Positions 27,368 to 35,944 of a stretch of 64,000 nucleotides of DNA are shown here, one piece after another. The DNA is from Myxococcaceae bacterium (lineage in GTDB: Bacteria > Myxococcota > Myxococcia > Myxococcales > Myxococcaceae). The translations under genes were made by a program, and so were the position numbers. How positions within the stretch are numbered: position 1 is the stretch's first letter; each line of letters begins with the position of its first letter. Under the pieces are notes generated by a model. It saw nothing but the letters and a program-made list of their open reading frames with translations, was not told where the DNA came from and ran no database searches. The stretch is taken from NCBI GenBank assembly GCA_019694595.1, contig JAIBBQ010000009.1, positions 1 through 64,000 on the forward strand, given 5' to 3'.

Positions 27368-29960
27368 GCGGCACCTCCACGCTCCCGTACCGGGCGCCAC
27401 AGATGCCGTCGTATTCACAGAAGCGGCAGCCCGGCCCTACCACCAGCTCACCGTCGTCCGTCACCCCGGTCTCGGGGACCAGGTCCTCGGGCAGCACCCC
27501 GGGCGCGTGGGCCTTCTTCCGGTCCAGCGCCTGCCACGCCTTGCGGTGCAATTGCTCGAAGCGGCCCCACGTCTGCGCCGGACCGTGCTGCGTCGTGAGC
27601 TTCCCCGCGCCCGGCGCCAGCCCGCCGTCCGCCGAGAGAAGCGACGCGGTGGTGATGATGAAGTACCCGATGGCCGGGTCCTGGAAGCCTTGCTGCCGCA
27701 GCAGCTCCGCGTAGGCCGAGAGCTGCACGGCGGTCCCTTCCACCAGCGACTGCCGGCGGTACTTCTGCCCGCCCCACTTGAGGTCGATGACCGCCCGCCG
27801 CCCGTTCCTCTCGACGACGAGGTCGGAGATCCCGCCGAACTTCGCCCCCAGCGCGTCGCCGACCACCCGTTCCTCGGTCGACACCACCTTCCACCCGGAG
27901 GTGACGAGCTGGTGGAGGACGGCCGCGGCCTTCTGGAGCACCTGCTTCGCGGCGCCGAGCTCGGCCGAGGCCCCCGGCAGGAAGAGCTGCGCCACCAGGG
28001 AAGGCCCTTCCTCGAGCAGCGCCTTCGCGGCGGCCTCGCTGGCCGCTGCCGCCGACACATGGGGCACCTTGAGCGTGCGCTCCAGGAGGATGTGGTGCGC
28101 CAGCGTCCCCAGCATCCGGTCGTCGAGCGAGAGGGTCGCCGAGGCGCCCGACCACATCCGCGCCCTGTACCGGAGCACCCAGTTGAGCGAGCACCCCACC
28201 AGGGCTTCCGCGCTCGACGGCGACTCCTGCTCGCGACGCTCCAGCTTCGCGGGCAGCGTCCACTCGAGCACCGGCGCCGGGAGCACGAGCTGCGTCCGCT
28301 GCTTCTTCACCAATGGCGCGTCGAGCCGTGGCTCCTGCGTCACCAGTCGCGCGACCAGCTGCGGCGTCTTCGCGCGGGCGGCGATGGCGTCCCACGAAGG
28401 GTGCGGCGCGGCGTGGTCGCCATTCGGCTCGTGTTGCGGACAGACCAACCAGAGCGCCTCGGTGGCCATCAGGAAGGGCCGCTCCGCGGCGCGCGCGCGG
28501 TGGAGCGCCTGCTCCGACGTCGTCGGCAGGAAGACGCCCACGGCGGCTAGCGCGGCGTGCTCTTCCGCGAGCAGCGCCAGGGTGCGCGGCACCGGGACGC
28601 TGGAGCGCGTGTAGTTCCACCAGACGATGCGCTCGACGGGGGCCACGACGCCGCCGGGGTTGCGGACCGACCAGAGCCCCGCCTGCGCGGGGAAGGCGGA
28701 GGCCGCGGGCATGCCGTCGTGCGCTTCCTCGAGGAACCGGCGCACCTGCGTCATCCGCAGCGCGTCGACCGCCGATCGCTCCACGAGGTTGGTGAAGAGC
28801 GCCACCTGCCCCACCACCGCCTGCAGCCGGGCCTGCGACTCCTCGGAGGTCTCGCGACTCAAGCGCGCGTGTAGCCACTGCTGCAGCCAGCGCGCCCGCG
28901 CGAGGAGCACCTTCGTCGGGTAGCTCCCACCGCTCGGCACCGTGTCGCCGAAGACCGCCTGCAGGCGCTCGGTGAGCGTCTGCCGGGCCTCGTCGTCCTC
29001 GAGCTCTGGCAGGAGCCTGGTGATGGCGTCCTTCCAGGCCTGGCTGCCGATGGCGGGCCACTGCTCCAGCGCGCGACGGAGCTCCGACGCGACCCGCGGG
29101 CGAATGAGCCCCTGGGGAATGGTGAGCAGCTCGAGCGCACGCTGAGGATCCGCGGGCGCGACGCCGAGCTCGATGACGAGCGGCAGCAGCTCGCCGAGCA
29201 CGTTGTCGTGGGAGTCCTGGCCCGCGCCGGTGGTGGGCAGGCCATGCCGTCGCAGCGCCGCGTCGAGGATGGGATCGGAGCCGATGATGAGCGTGCGCGT
29301 CGAGCGCGTGGCGGCGAGCGCCGCGGCGACGGCGTCGGCCCCGGTGACCGGGCCGTGCGGGCGAATGAGCTGCAGCGCGCGCTCGCCGTGGACGGGTTCG
29401 AAGCCCGTGCCGCGCGCCGCCTCGAGGGTGGGCGCGGTCCGCGGCGACGGCTGGAGCGTCACCGCCCGCGACTCCACGGCGGCCGCGTCGAGCGCTTCCC
29501 GCCAGAGCCGTGGAAGGGACTCCCGCGCCGCGAAGGTCTCCAGCCCCCAGCGGACATCCTTAAACTCGTCCAGCCGCGTGATGGCCTTCCGCAGCCGCTC
29601 GGCGGGGCCCGGGTCGACCGAGCGCAGCGCGCGCGCGAGCGCTTCGAGTCGCGGCCCGCCCTGCCCCGTCCAGCCCTGCAGGCGCAGCGTGTCCGACCAG
29701 CGCAGCAGCTCGCGCGCCGTCGCCAGGCCATCGGCCTCGAGCGAGCGCGTCCAGAAGCCCGGGGTCTCGGTGAGCCCGCGCAGCGCCTGCCCCACGCGCA
29801 CGCCGGCGCCGACGGCGCGGTGGGTGAGGCCGAGGAGTGACTCGAACATCCCCAGCGTGCCCAGCGGCCCGAGCCACGACTCGCCGGCAGTCGCGGTCCC
29901 CGGGACGTGGCCGAAGTAGACGCCGCCGTCGAACGACTCGTCGAACCGGAGCCGCCTCAC
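27354..29960 (-). CDS. AddB-like PD-(D/E)XK nuclease with four-cysteine Fe-S site
   Basis: About 868 residues from the GTG at 29960, which overlaps the stop of the WYL gene (GTGA); another in-frame GTG at 29990 is possible. The C-terminal RecB-type nuclease has ISDL (D713), VIDLKW with D726 and K728, and Q746...Y750. C-x2-C-x5-C at 845-854 and an upstream Cys590 in GCSLNWVLRY match the four cysteines that staple AddB-type nucleases with a 4Fe-4S cluster. The N-terminal half is a degenerate helicase-like region without a clear Walker A. It should pair with the adjacent AddA-like protein. Confidence 0.85.
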   Translation of the reverse strand: MRRLRFDESFDGGVYFGHVPGTATAGESWLGPLGTLGMFESLLGLTHRAVGAGVRVGQALRGLTETPGFWTRSLEADGLATARELLRWSDTLRLQGWTGQGGPRLEALARALRSVDPGPAERLRKAITRLDEFKDVRWGLETFAARESLPRLWREALDAAAVESRAVTLQPSPRTAPTLEAARGTGFEPVHGERALQLIRPHGPVTGADAVAAALAATRSTRTLIIGSDPILDAALRRHGLPTTGAGQDSHDNVLGELLPLVIELGVAPADPQRALELLTIPQGLIRPRVASELRRALEQWPAIGSQAWKDAITRLLPELEDDEARQTLTERLQAVFGDTVPSGGSYPTKVLLARARWLQQWLHARLSRETSEESQARLQAVVGQVALFTNLVERSAVDALRMTQVRRFLEEAHDGMPAASAFPAQAGLWSVRNPGGVVAPVERIVWWNYTRSSVPVPRTLALLAEEHAALAAVGVFLPTTSEQALHRARAAERPFLMATEALWLVCPQHEPNGDHAAPHPSWDAIAARAKTPQLVARLVTQEPRLDAPLVKKQRTQLVLPAPVLEWTLPAKLERREQESPSSAEALVGCSLNWVLRYRARMWSGASATLSLDDRMLGTLAHHILLERTLKVPHVSAAAASEAAAKALLEEGPSLVAQLFLPGASAELGAAKQVLQKAAAVLHQLVTSGWKVVSTEERVVGDALGAKFGGISDLVVERNGRRAVIDLKWGGQKYRRQSLVEGTAVQLSAYAELLRQQGFQDPAIGYFIITTASLLSADGGLAPGAGKLTTQHGPAQTWGRFEQLHRKAWQALDRKKAHAPGVLPEDLVPETGVTDDGELVVGPGCRFCEYDGICGARYGSVEVPHGQD

Positions 29961-30988
29961 GCCGCGCCGCCGTACTTGCCGACGAGCCACTGCGCGTAGG
30001 TCCTGAGCTCGTCCTTCAGCGCCTTCGGCTCGAGCACCTCGACGTGCTCACGCCAGGAGGCGACCCAGTTGGTCACCTCGTACGAGGGCGTGCAGGAGAA
30101 GCGGAGCACCAGGCTGCCGTCGGCCTGCGGCTCGAGCGTCTCCGTGGGGTGCCACTTGCGCTCCTCGATGTACGGCCGCGCGAAGGCGTCGAACTTGAGG
30201 GCGTAGGACTCCATCGCCTTGCCGATGAAGATGCCGAAGGCGGTGTTCTCGAGCTTCTCGGGGTCGTACTCGGGGGGCACGGCCTCCGATTCGTCGAGCA
30301 CGGAGAGCTGCTTGAGGCGCTGCAGGTTGAGCAGGAGCACCGTCTTGAAGTGCGCGTGCCAGGCGTGCACGTAGAGGGTGCCGTTGTGGACGATGAGGCG
30401 CAGCGGGAGGACGCGGAAGCGCTTCTCGGCGTTGCCGCTGCTGGGCGCCTTGTAGGTGACGAGGCACACGCGGCGCTTGGAGATGGCGCCGATGAGCGGC
30501 CACATCACCTCGCGCGGGGCGTCGCGCCAGGCGAACTTCTCCCAGCTGAAGAAGCAGCGGTCGAGCTCGCGGAGCTCGTCGCGGCCCTTGCGCCCGAGCG
30601 CCTTCTCGATGCGGTCGGCGAGGTCTTCCATCACCGCGAAGAGGCTCTGGTTGCGCCGGAGGACGGTCGACTCTTCCAGCGCCAGGCGCAGCGCGAGGAA
30701 GTGGGAGACCTCGATGACGCTGGTGAGCTTGCCGCCGGCGTCGGCGTCGAGTCGCCAGCGCTTGCGCGTGCCCTCGCCGGTCTCGGTGACGAGCGGGATG
30801 CCGGCGTCGCGCAAGGCGTCGAGGTCGCGCCGCACCGTGCGCGTGGTGGTGCCGTAGCGCTCGGCGAGCTCGTAGAGGTCGCTCCCGCCGACGCGATCGA
30901 GGTCGCGCAGCATCCGCAGGATGCGGACGACCTGCTCGTTCCTCAGCACGTCGGACGCGCTCTCGGCGCTCGTGGCTCGCTTCGGCAC
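29957..30988 (-). CDS. WYL-domain transcriptional regulator heading the defence island
   Basis: A 343-residue regulator: an N-terminal DeoR-type winged helix (about 15-75, with the recognition-helix block TTTRTVRRDLDAL) and a C-terminal WYL plus WCX region (about 165-340). The WYL strand is divergent (TLYVHAWH). The GTG at 30988 is preferred because GGAGGGGA lies 6 bp upstream; an upstream GTG at 31003 is also open. WYL proteins of this build (BrxR/CapW type) commonly repress defence operons and sense nucleic acids or nucleotides. It is the first gene of the minus-strand island, and dyads lie 76-102 bp upstream. Confidence 0.9.
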   Translation of the reverse strand: MPKRATSAESASDVLRNEQVVRILRMLRDLDRVGGSDLYELAERYGTTTRTVRRDLDALRDAGIPLVTETGEGTRKRWRLDADAGGKLTSVIEVSHFLALRLALEESTVLRRNQSLFAVMEDLADRIEKALGRKGRDELRELDRCFFSWEKFAWRDAPREVMWPLIGAISKRRVCLVTYKAPSSGNAEKRFRVLPLRLIVHNGTLYVHAWHAHFKTVLLLNLQRLKQLSVLDESEAVPPEYDPEKLENTAFGIFIGKAMESYALKFDAFARPYIEERKWHPTETLEPQADGSLVLRFSCTPSYEVTNWVASWREHVEVLEPKALKDELRTYAQWLVGKYGGAA

Positions 30989-31063
30989 GAAGTCCCCTCC
31001 CACTGCGATGGTACGCAGAGTCTCAACGGGTTCCCTCTTGACGTTTCGGGGGAAACCAACCTG

Positions 31064-31090
31064 TCAGGCGGGTGTGACGCCTGAGGTCAC
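31064..31090. promoter_or_regulatory. Overlapping inverted repeats upstream of the WYL gene (dyad A)
   Basis: Two overlapping dyads are seen: TCAGGCG-N7-CGCCTGA at 31064-31084 and GTGAC-N7-GTCAC at 31074-31090, both perfect. They lie 76-102 bp before the WYL start, in the only gap ahead of the island, which suits an operator for autoregulation. Relatives of the second dyad occur at four other sites to 36.8 kb. Confidence 0.55.
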
Positions 31091-31150
31091 GGTCGGGTGC
31101 CTCGGCGTTCGCAGCGGTCCCAGGTCGAAAATCCGCCCGCGACCCTTTCG

Positions 31151-31795
31151 CTACTCGCAAGCCTTCTTGATCTGCTCCTGCGACATCCCGGACTTGGTCA
31201 TCGAAAGGACCTGGTCGACCGAGCACGCAGGCGCCCGGGCAGGCGCGGGCGGCGGCGGCGGCGGGGCCTCGACCACGGGAGGCGGCGCCGGCCTGGGCGA
31301 AACCTTGTCCAGCAAGTCCTCGTTGAAGAGTGCCACGGCACGGTGAAGGTGGGTGTCTGCCCGGGAGAGCTGGTCCATTCCGAGCGAGAAGAAGAGGACG
31401 GCGCCCGATGCACAGAACGAGGTGCCATAGGTGTTGAGGGCCTGGCTCTCGGGAGATGCAGGCCCCAGGAGCGGCAACACGAAGAACGTGATCGCCGCCG
31501 ACAGCGCTGCGTAGCCGATGATCTGGAACACGCGCGCCGTCGTGATCCGCGCCGCGAAAGCGTCGACTGCCGAACGTGTTCTCTCGCTCTGTCCGAGCCG
31601 CTCGAGGCCTCCCCCGAAGTATCCCGGCTTGACCACGGTGCTTCCGACCCGAACGCCGTCATCGACGAGCACTGCCGACGCCATCGCGTAGGCGCGAACC
31701 GGGTCGAGCACCGGCGCGTCCGCTGGCTCTGCGTGGGACGCCGTTGCCTTCAACATGAGGAACACCGCCAGAACAGGGCGGACGAGGTTGCGCAT
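31151..31795 (-). CDS. Exported/membrane protein with proline-rich C-terminal region, unknown function
   Basis: A 214-residue protein. The ATG at 31795 follows GGAGAG; the first about 22 residues are a signal peptide ending near SHA-EP. A hydrophobic segment (about 95-120, rich in Ile/Phe/Leu) and another near 125-145 may span the membrane. A Pro/Ala-rich linker (about 160-190) leads to a short tail with a DQVLSMTKSGMS motif, a SHOCT-like helical element (about 190-214). I do not recognise the family. It has its own upstream gap with two copies of the shared dyad. Confidence 0.7.
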   Translation of the reverse strand: MRNLVRPVLAVFLMLKATASHAEPADAPVLDPVRAYAMASAVLVDDGVRVGSTVVKPGYFGGGLERLGQSERTRSAVDAFAARITTARVFQIIGYAALSAAITFFVLPLLGPASPESQALNTYGTSFCASGAVLFFSLGMDQLSRADTHLHRAVALFNEDLLDKVSPRPAPPPVVEAPPPPPPAPARAPACSVDQVLSMTKSGMSQEQIKKACE

Positions 31796-31851
31796 GGACT
31801 CTCCGGTGGAAGCGCCAGACGGCGCGGACCTCAAGAGCCTCTGCGCTCACT

Positions 31852-31868
31852 GTGACGGCTGAGGTCTC
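31852..31868. promoter_or_regulatory. Dyad B (GTGAC-N7-GTCTC)
   Basis: One mismatch from the perfect dyad. It lies 57-73 bp upstream of the start codon at 31795 and shares the spacer CTGAG bases with dyad A. Confidence 0.45.
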
Positions 31869-31901
31869 AACCGGGACTCCCGGCAGTGATTCGCGCGGAC
31901 C

Positions 31902-31918
31902 GTGACCCCTCCCGTCAC
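31902..31918. promoter_or_regulatory. Dyad C (GTGAC-N7-GTCAC)
   Basis: A perfect dyad 33 bp from dyad B, between the stop at 31938 and the start at 31795. The spacer (CCCTCCC) differs from the other copies. Confidence 0.45.
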
Positions 31919-31937
31919 AGTCCTCGCCGGAGTTGGC

Positions 31938-32429
31938 TCAGCGTGACTTCGCGACGTACCGACGAGTCGACTCGTAGATGTACAGCTCGTCCTCGTCGGA
32001 CTCGTCGTATCCCCTGGACTCGCTCATCACTCTCCGGACCTCCTGAATCCTCAACTCAAGGGAGTCCGTGAGCAGTTGGGCCTGCTCGGGCGTCAACCCG
32101 GCCTCGAGGTGAGGACACTGCTCATCACAGAACAAGTAACTCGGCTTGGTGGCGATCGCGTGGATGAGCTCGAGCACTGACTCGAAGGTCTTGATCTGGA
32201 TCTTGGTCGAGTAGCGCTGCTGGTAGTTCGACTTGAAGTCGTCGTTGGGCCCTGGATGGTCCAGGCGCTGGTTGAGGCTCTGCCGAAGCCTCGCCTGGTG
32301 ACCGCTTCCGTCGAGGAGCGCCTTCCAGAGGTGCTTGAGCCGCTCGGCTGAGACCCCTCCGCCCTGGACTCCGGTGCCCTTGGACCTGACCTCGATCTTG
32401 TAGTCGCCCATGCGTGGAACCGTGGCCAT
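31938..32429 (-). CDS. Unknown 163-residue protein downstream of the FHA gene
   Basis: The ATG at 32429 has GAGGAGAA just upstream and lies 10 bp after the FHA stop, so the two form an operon. The protein is charged and soluble, with a CDEQC pair of cysteines near residue 113 and a helical, acidic C-terminal third. I do not recognise a family. The longer frame to 32726 overlaps the FHA gene antiparallel in codon use and was not used. Confidence 0.65.
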   Translation of the reverse strand: MATVPRMGDYKIEVRSKGTGVQGGGVSAERLKHLWKALLDGSGHQARLRQSLNQRLDHPGPNDDFKSNYQQRYSTKIQIKTFESVLELIHAIATKPSYLFCDEQCPHLEAGLTPEQAQLLTDSLELRIQEVRRVMSESRGYDESDEDELYIYESTRRYVAKSR

Positions 32430-32439
32430 TGCGTTCTCC

Positions 32440-33441
32440 TCACTGCGCTCGGGGAGACCACCGCACCGTCGCCACCTCGGCGAGCGAGACGCTCTGGCTG
32501 TCGACCGGGAGCATGCGGCGCTCCTGGCCATTCGAATGCGTGCCATTGGTGCTCCCCAAGTCGAAGAGCACGACTCGGCCAGTGGGGGAACGCACCAGGA
32601 GCGCATGAACGCGCGAGATGCGCTGGTCGCCGAGGATGCTCGAGCCATCGCAGCGCGTATCGCGGCCCAGGAGTACTCCGCGCTCGAGCGCGTGCGCGCC
32701 CACAGAGACCGAGAGTTCGCCGCCACCGCACGAGAGCTGGAGCGTCCCCGCCGGGAGTTCGGCCCCTTCGACCAGGGAGCCCTGCGCGATCGAGACCGGT
32801 CCGGCGGCGCGGCCCACCAGCGTGACGTCCCTCCTCGTGCACGACTGGAGCTCGAGTCTCGAGGCGTGGGAGTCGTGCCGCGAGAAGACCCGTGGGGTGA
32901 GCGTCTCCCAGGGCTTCAGGGCATCGAGTCGCCAGGGCCGCTCCTCGCCGGTCGGGAAGAGGAAGAACCACCACCCGGCTGCCCCCACGACCAGCGGCCC
33001 ATCAGTTTCGAGCTCCCCTGCCCGCTCGCCGCGCTCGTCGAAGAGTCCGTCCTCGGAGCGGAGGTCCAGCACGCGCACCCGGGTTCGCGCCCCGTCGCGC
33101 CGCGTGAGCACCAGCAGATGCCGGAGGCTGAGCGTCTCCTCGTACGGCAGGCACAGGTCGGCGCATGAGTGCCTGCCGATGCAACCACCCCGGAGCACTT
33201 CCGAGGCCTCGAGCCAGAGCGCCCCGGCCAGCCCGAGGTCGCCGGTGACCGCGAAGACCATCACCCCGGGCCGCGACTCGCGCGCGAGGGGCTCCGCCAT
33301 GGCGGCGTGCAGGAGATCGAAGAGGCGCGCAGGATTCCCTCGATGGTGGCGGTTGGCCTTGACGGTCGCGTCATTCGGCCGGTCCCCTGGTGGATGCCGG
33401 TCGAGGGACTCGGTGTAGCGGGTGCGATCGGAGGCGGACAT
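32440..33441 (-). CDS. FHA-domain protein, probably two FHA folds
   Basis: A 333-residue protein. The C-terminal FHA domain (about 250-325) is canonical: VLLGRD, ISRVHA and STNGT. An earlier stretch near residues 80-130 (GGCIGRHSCADL, then SLRHLLVL) looks like a second, degenerate FHA fold: GR and S-x-RH are kept but the NG turn is not evident. FHA domains bind phosphothreonine, so a Ser/Thr kinase partner is expected; myxobacteria have many, and PglW is nearby. The ATG at 33441 is preceded by GGAG. Dyad D lies 49-65 bp upstream. Confidence 0.85.
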   Translation of the reverse strand: MSASDRTRYTESLDRHPPGDRPNDATVKANRHHRGNPARLFDLLHAAMAEPLARESRPGVMVFAVTGDLGLAGALWLEASEVLRGGCIGRHSCADLCLPYEETLSLRHLLVLTRRDGARTRVRVLDLRSEDGLFDERGERAGELETDGPLVVGAAGWWFFLFPTGEERPWRLDALKPWETLTPRVFSRHDSHASRLELQSCTRRDVTLVGRAAGPVSIAQGSLVEGAELPAGTLQLSCGGGELSVSVGAHALERGVLLGRDTRCDGSSILGDQRISRVHALLVRSPTGRVVLFDLGSTNGTHSNGQERRMLPVDSQSVSLAEVATVRWSPRAQ

Positions 33442-33489
33442 GGACACTCCGGGGGAAGAGGGCCACATCGTGAAGTATCGAGGCGAGGT

Positions 33490-33506
33490 CTGACGTGTGG
33501 GGTCAC
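33490..33506. promoter_or_regulatory. Dyad D (CTGAC-N7-GTCAC)
   Basis: One mismatch from the perfect dyad, 49-65 bp upstream of the FHA start, in the 215-bp gap between divergent genes (33441 minus, 33657 plus). Confidence 0.45.
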
Positions 33507-33656
33507 GGGTGGCGCAGGAGGGGCTCATCACGCCTCCGCGCTCTTCCCAAAGGCGGCATTCGTTGTGGCGCCCAACCCCTGACATCGAAGCCGAGCAGGG
33601 GTTCAGCACTGCAAGCTTGACTCACCCCGTCTGGGCCGGTCTCCTCTCCGACAACC

Positions 33657-34868
33657 ATGAACGTCGCCAAGGGAGGTTCGGGACTCGACGTGGACCGCAG
33701 AGCGCTTGAACTGCTCGTAGTCGATAACGACGACCTCGAGCGACTCGAACTCCTCCTTTCCGAGTTCAACATCTTCGAGGCCTTGGGCGCGGTCCGCCAA
33801 GAACTGCGCCACTCAGAGCTTCTGGCATTCCTTCTCGACCCAAACGAAAGCCACGGGCTCGACGACACGTTCCTGCGACGGTTTCTACAACGCTCCCTTT
33901 CAAATGCAGGGGGTGGACACGAGATCTCCTCGGTTGACCTCGACATCTGGCAACTCGATGAGGTCGAAGTGCGCCGCGAGTGGGCGAACATCGACATTCT
34001 CCTGGTGGACGATCGAAACCAGTTCGCGATCCTCATCGAGAACAAGATCGACAGCACCGAACACTCCAACCAACTGCAGCGGTACTGGGAAGCGGCGCAT
34101 CAAGAGTTCCCGGACCACAAGATCGTCGGGCTCTACCTCACGCCAGGTCGCGAACAACCATCCAATAGTCGGTATATCCCGATCGACTACGACCTCGTGG
34201 CAAACCTTGTCGGGCGATTTCTAGAGGCTCGCTCCTCCACGACTGGCGCCGACGTCCAGACATTGTTGCGACACTATGAACAGATGCTGAGGAGACACAT
34301 CGTGAGCGACTCCGACATCGCTGACCTCTGCCGCAGGATCTACAAGAAGCACCGCCATGCGCTGGACCTCATCTACGAGCATCGCCCTGACCCGAGCCAT
34401 GGCGCTGCGCGAGACCTGCTCGAGAAGGCAGTGACTGCGGCGACAGAGCTCATCGCCGAGGATTCATCACGAAGCTACCTTCGCTTTCTGCCGAAGCAGT
34501 GGGACGTAGAGAAATTGCGACAAGGATCGGGGTGGACAAAGTCTCAGAGGATGCTGCTGTTTGAGTTGATCTTCACGAATGATCGCGTGTTTCTGAAACT
34601 GGTGATCGGCCCGGGACCTGCCGCGATTCGGGAATCCCTCTTCAACGCAGCCCAAAAGCACCACGACCTCTTCAAGGTGAGCGCCAAGACCCTGTCCCCG
34701 AAGTACCACCAAATCTTCCAGCGCGCGTTCGTAGACGGGAAGACACTCTCTAGCGAAGACCCAGAGGCGATTGAGGCGGCCATTGGCGAGCATTGGCGGG
34801 AGTTCATGTCCGAAGACCTGCCTGCGATCCTAGATGCGCTCGGGGATCTCACTGCACTCATCCCTTGA
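33657..34868 (+). CDS. PD-(D/E)XK nuclease family protein (DUF4268/PDDEXK_4-like)
   Basis: A 403-residue protein. LRHSELLAFLLDP near residues 50-62 and the nuclease core ANIDILL (D113) with IENK (E128, K130) and NQLQRYW (Q139) match the PDDEXK_4 family (PF14281). Many members lie in defence islands, but their role is mostly untested. The ATG at 33657 has no clear ribosome binding site. GC is low for the window: 34501-34560 is 53% by hand count, which suggests acquisition. It faces away from the FHA operon and stands alone. Confidence 0.8.
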   Translation: MNVAKGGSGLDVDRRALELLVVDNDDLERLELLLSEFNIFEALGAVRQELRHSELLAFLLDPNESHGLDDTFLRRFLQRSLSNAGGGHEISSVDLDIWQLDEVEVRREWANIDILLVDDRNQFAILIENKIDSTEHSNQLQRYWEAAHQEFPDHKIVGLYLTPGREQPSNSRYIPIDYDLVANLVGRFLEARSSTTGADVQTLLRHYEQMLRRHIVSDSDIADLCRRIYKKHRHALDLIYEHRPDPSHGAARDLLEKAVTAATELIAEDSSRSYLRFLPKQWDVEKLRQGSGWTKSQRMLLFELIFTNDRVFLKLVIGPGPAAIRESLFNAAQKHHDLFKVSAKTLSPKYHQIFQRAFVDGKTLSSEDPEAIEAAIGEHWREFMSEDLPAILDALGDLTALIP

Positions 34869-34870
34869 GT

Positions 34871-34913
34871 TCTGCGTTTCAAACGCGACTCACGCGAACT
34901 CGCGAAGCAGAAT
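34871..34913. terminator. Possible bidirectional terminator between convergent genes
   Basis: Outer arms TTCTGC (34871-34876) and GCAGAA (34908-34913) enclose a GC-rich inner hairpin, CGCG-N5-CGCG (34885-34897), and a short T run follows on the plus strand. It sits between the stops at 34868 and 34968. The stem is interrupted, so confidence is low. Confidence 0.3.
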
Positions 34914-34967
34914 TTGGTCCTCAGCGGTCGTCCGGCACAGCACTTGGGTGGCCGACTTTTTCGATGG

Positions 34968-35933
34968 TCAGAAGTCTGGCTCGGGCCCGACCGTGTACCA
35001 GTAGCCCAGCGGTACCTCATCGAGGTGCAGCTCCCAGTGAAATCGCCGGGCGGCATCTTCCACGGCAGCACGGGTGGCGTCCTCGAGCCCTCGATTCACC
35101 ACCGTTGCCCGGGCAATCAAGTGGCCAGCTGACTCCAGGTCGACGAGCAACGGGCCGATCCACTGCGCGGTGCCGTCAATCGTGAGCGACCAGCCGTCGG
35201 CGTCACGGACCGCAGAACATGGACCGTACTGCAGGTACTCGAGGGCACCGTTCCCCAAGAGCAATCGTGAGAGGCCATTCGACGGGACTCGGCCTCGCGC
35301 GAAGTCGAGCTCGAGGACACGGAGCTGCGGCCAGAACGGCCCGGCGACCAGAGCAGCCAAGGCAGCTTCGGAGCAACCGTTCACGGCCAGCCGGCGCAGC
35401 GCCGGCAGCGCCGACAGGGGGCCCTCGAGGCCGACCTCGGCGTGGTGACAGAGGACGTTGATGCCCTCGAGCGGCACGGGTTTGGTGCGCTCCCCCAGCA
35501 ACTGCAGCGCCCGGAGGTCGAAGCCGGTCACCACCCGGAGCGCCTCCATCACCGGGTGGGAGACCAGCTGCGCGCACTCCCACGGCGGCAGGCGCTGCGT
35601 CGTGGACATCACTCCTCGCAGGAAGTGAATCGTCCGCACCGTGCGCCACTCCGCGCGCCCGATGAGCCGGGTGAACTCGCGCGGCGTCACGCGCGCGAGC
35701 GTCACGTCCCACAGTAGCCCGCGGAAGACCGTGCACGAGTCGACCGCCCGCCTGAGTCGCCCGAGGACCACACGCTCAGCGGCGCTGGGCTCGCGTGGGA
35801 ACTCGTCCTGGATCGACAGGAGGATTCGCTCTCCGTCGGGGTCGCCGCGCTCGACCAGCGCGTCCGCGTAGATGCGGAGCGTCGTGAGGTCGTCGACGTT
35901 GGACAGCGCGGCGGTGCGCAACGTGTCGAGCAT
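34968..35933 (-). CDS. TIGR02996-domain protein with leucine-rich scoring region
   Basis: A 321-residue protein. Near the N-terminus, LRIYADALVERGDPDGE (about 18-34) is the TIGR02996 signature (YADWLEERGDPRGE type), common in Planctomycetes and myxobacteria before LRR-like repeats. The middle contains degenerate leucine-rich segments (LSALPALRRLAVNGC and LRVLELDF). The function of this family is unknown. The start ATG at 35933 is 11 bp after the previous stop. It is the last gene of a three-gene operon. Confidence 0.75.
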   Translation of the reverse strand: MLDTLRTAALSNVDDLTTLRIYADALVERGDPDGERILLSIQDEFPREPSAAERVVLGRLRRAVDSCTVFRGLLWDVTLARVTPREFTRLIGRAEWRTVRTIHFLRGVMSTTQRLPPWECAQLVSHPVMEALRVVTGFDLRALQLLGERTKPVPLEGINVLCHHAEVGLEGPLSALPALRRLAVNGCSEAALAALVAGPFWPQLRVLELDFARGRVPSNGLSRLLLGNGALEYLQYGPCSAVRDADGWSLTIDGTAQWIGPLLVDLESAGHLIARATVVNRGLEDATRAAVEDAARRFHWELHLDEVPLGYWYTVGPEPDF

Positions 35934-35944
35934 CGCGACGGGCG

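Noticed and set aside
5282-28550. Very long plus-strand open frames opposite brxHI and the AddAB-like genes (5282-7537, 25337-27598, 25887-28550)
   Set aside because: They lie antisense to genes with clear motifs, are Arg/Pro/Ala/His-rich and show no domain; they are artefacts of the high GC at third codon positions.
33657-34868. Lone PD-(D/E)XK gene as part of the BREX unit
   Set aside because: It is on the opposite strand and separated by several genes; any link is only by neighbourhood.
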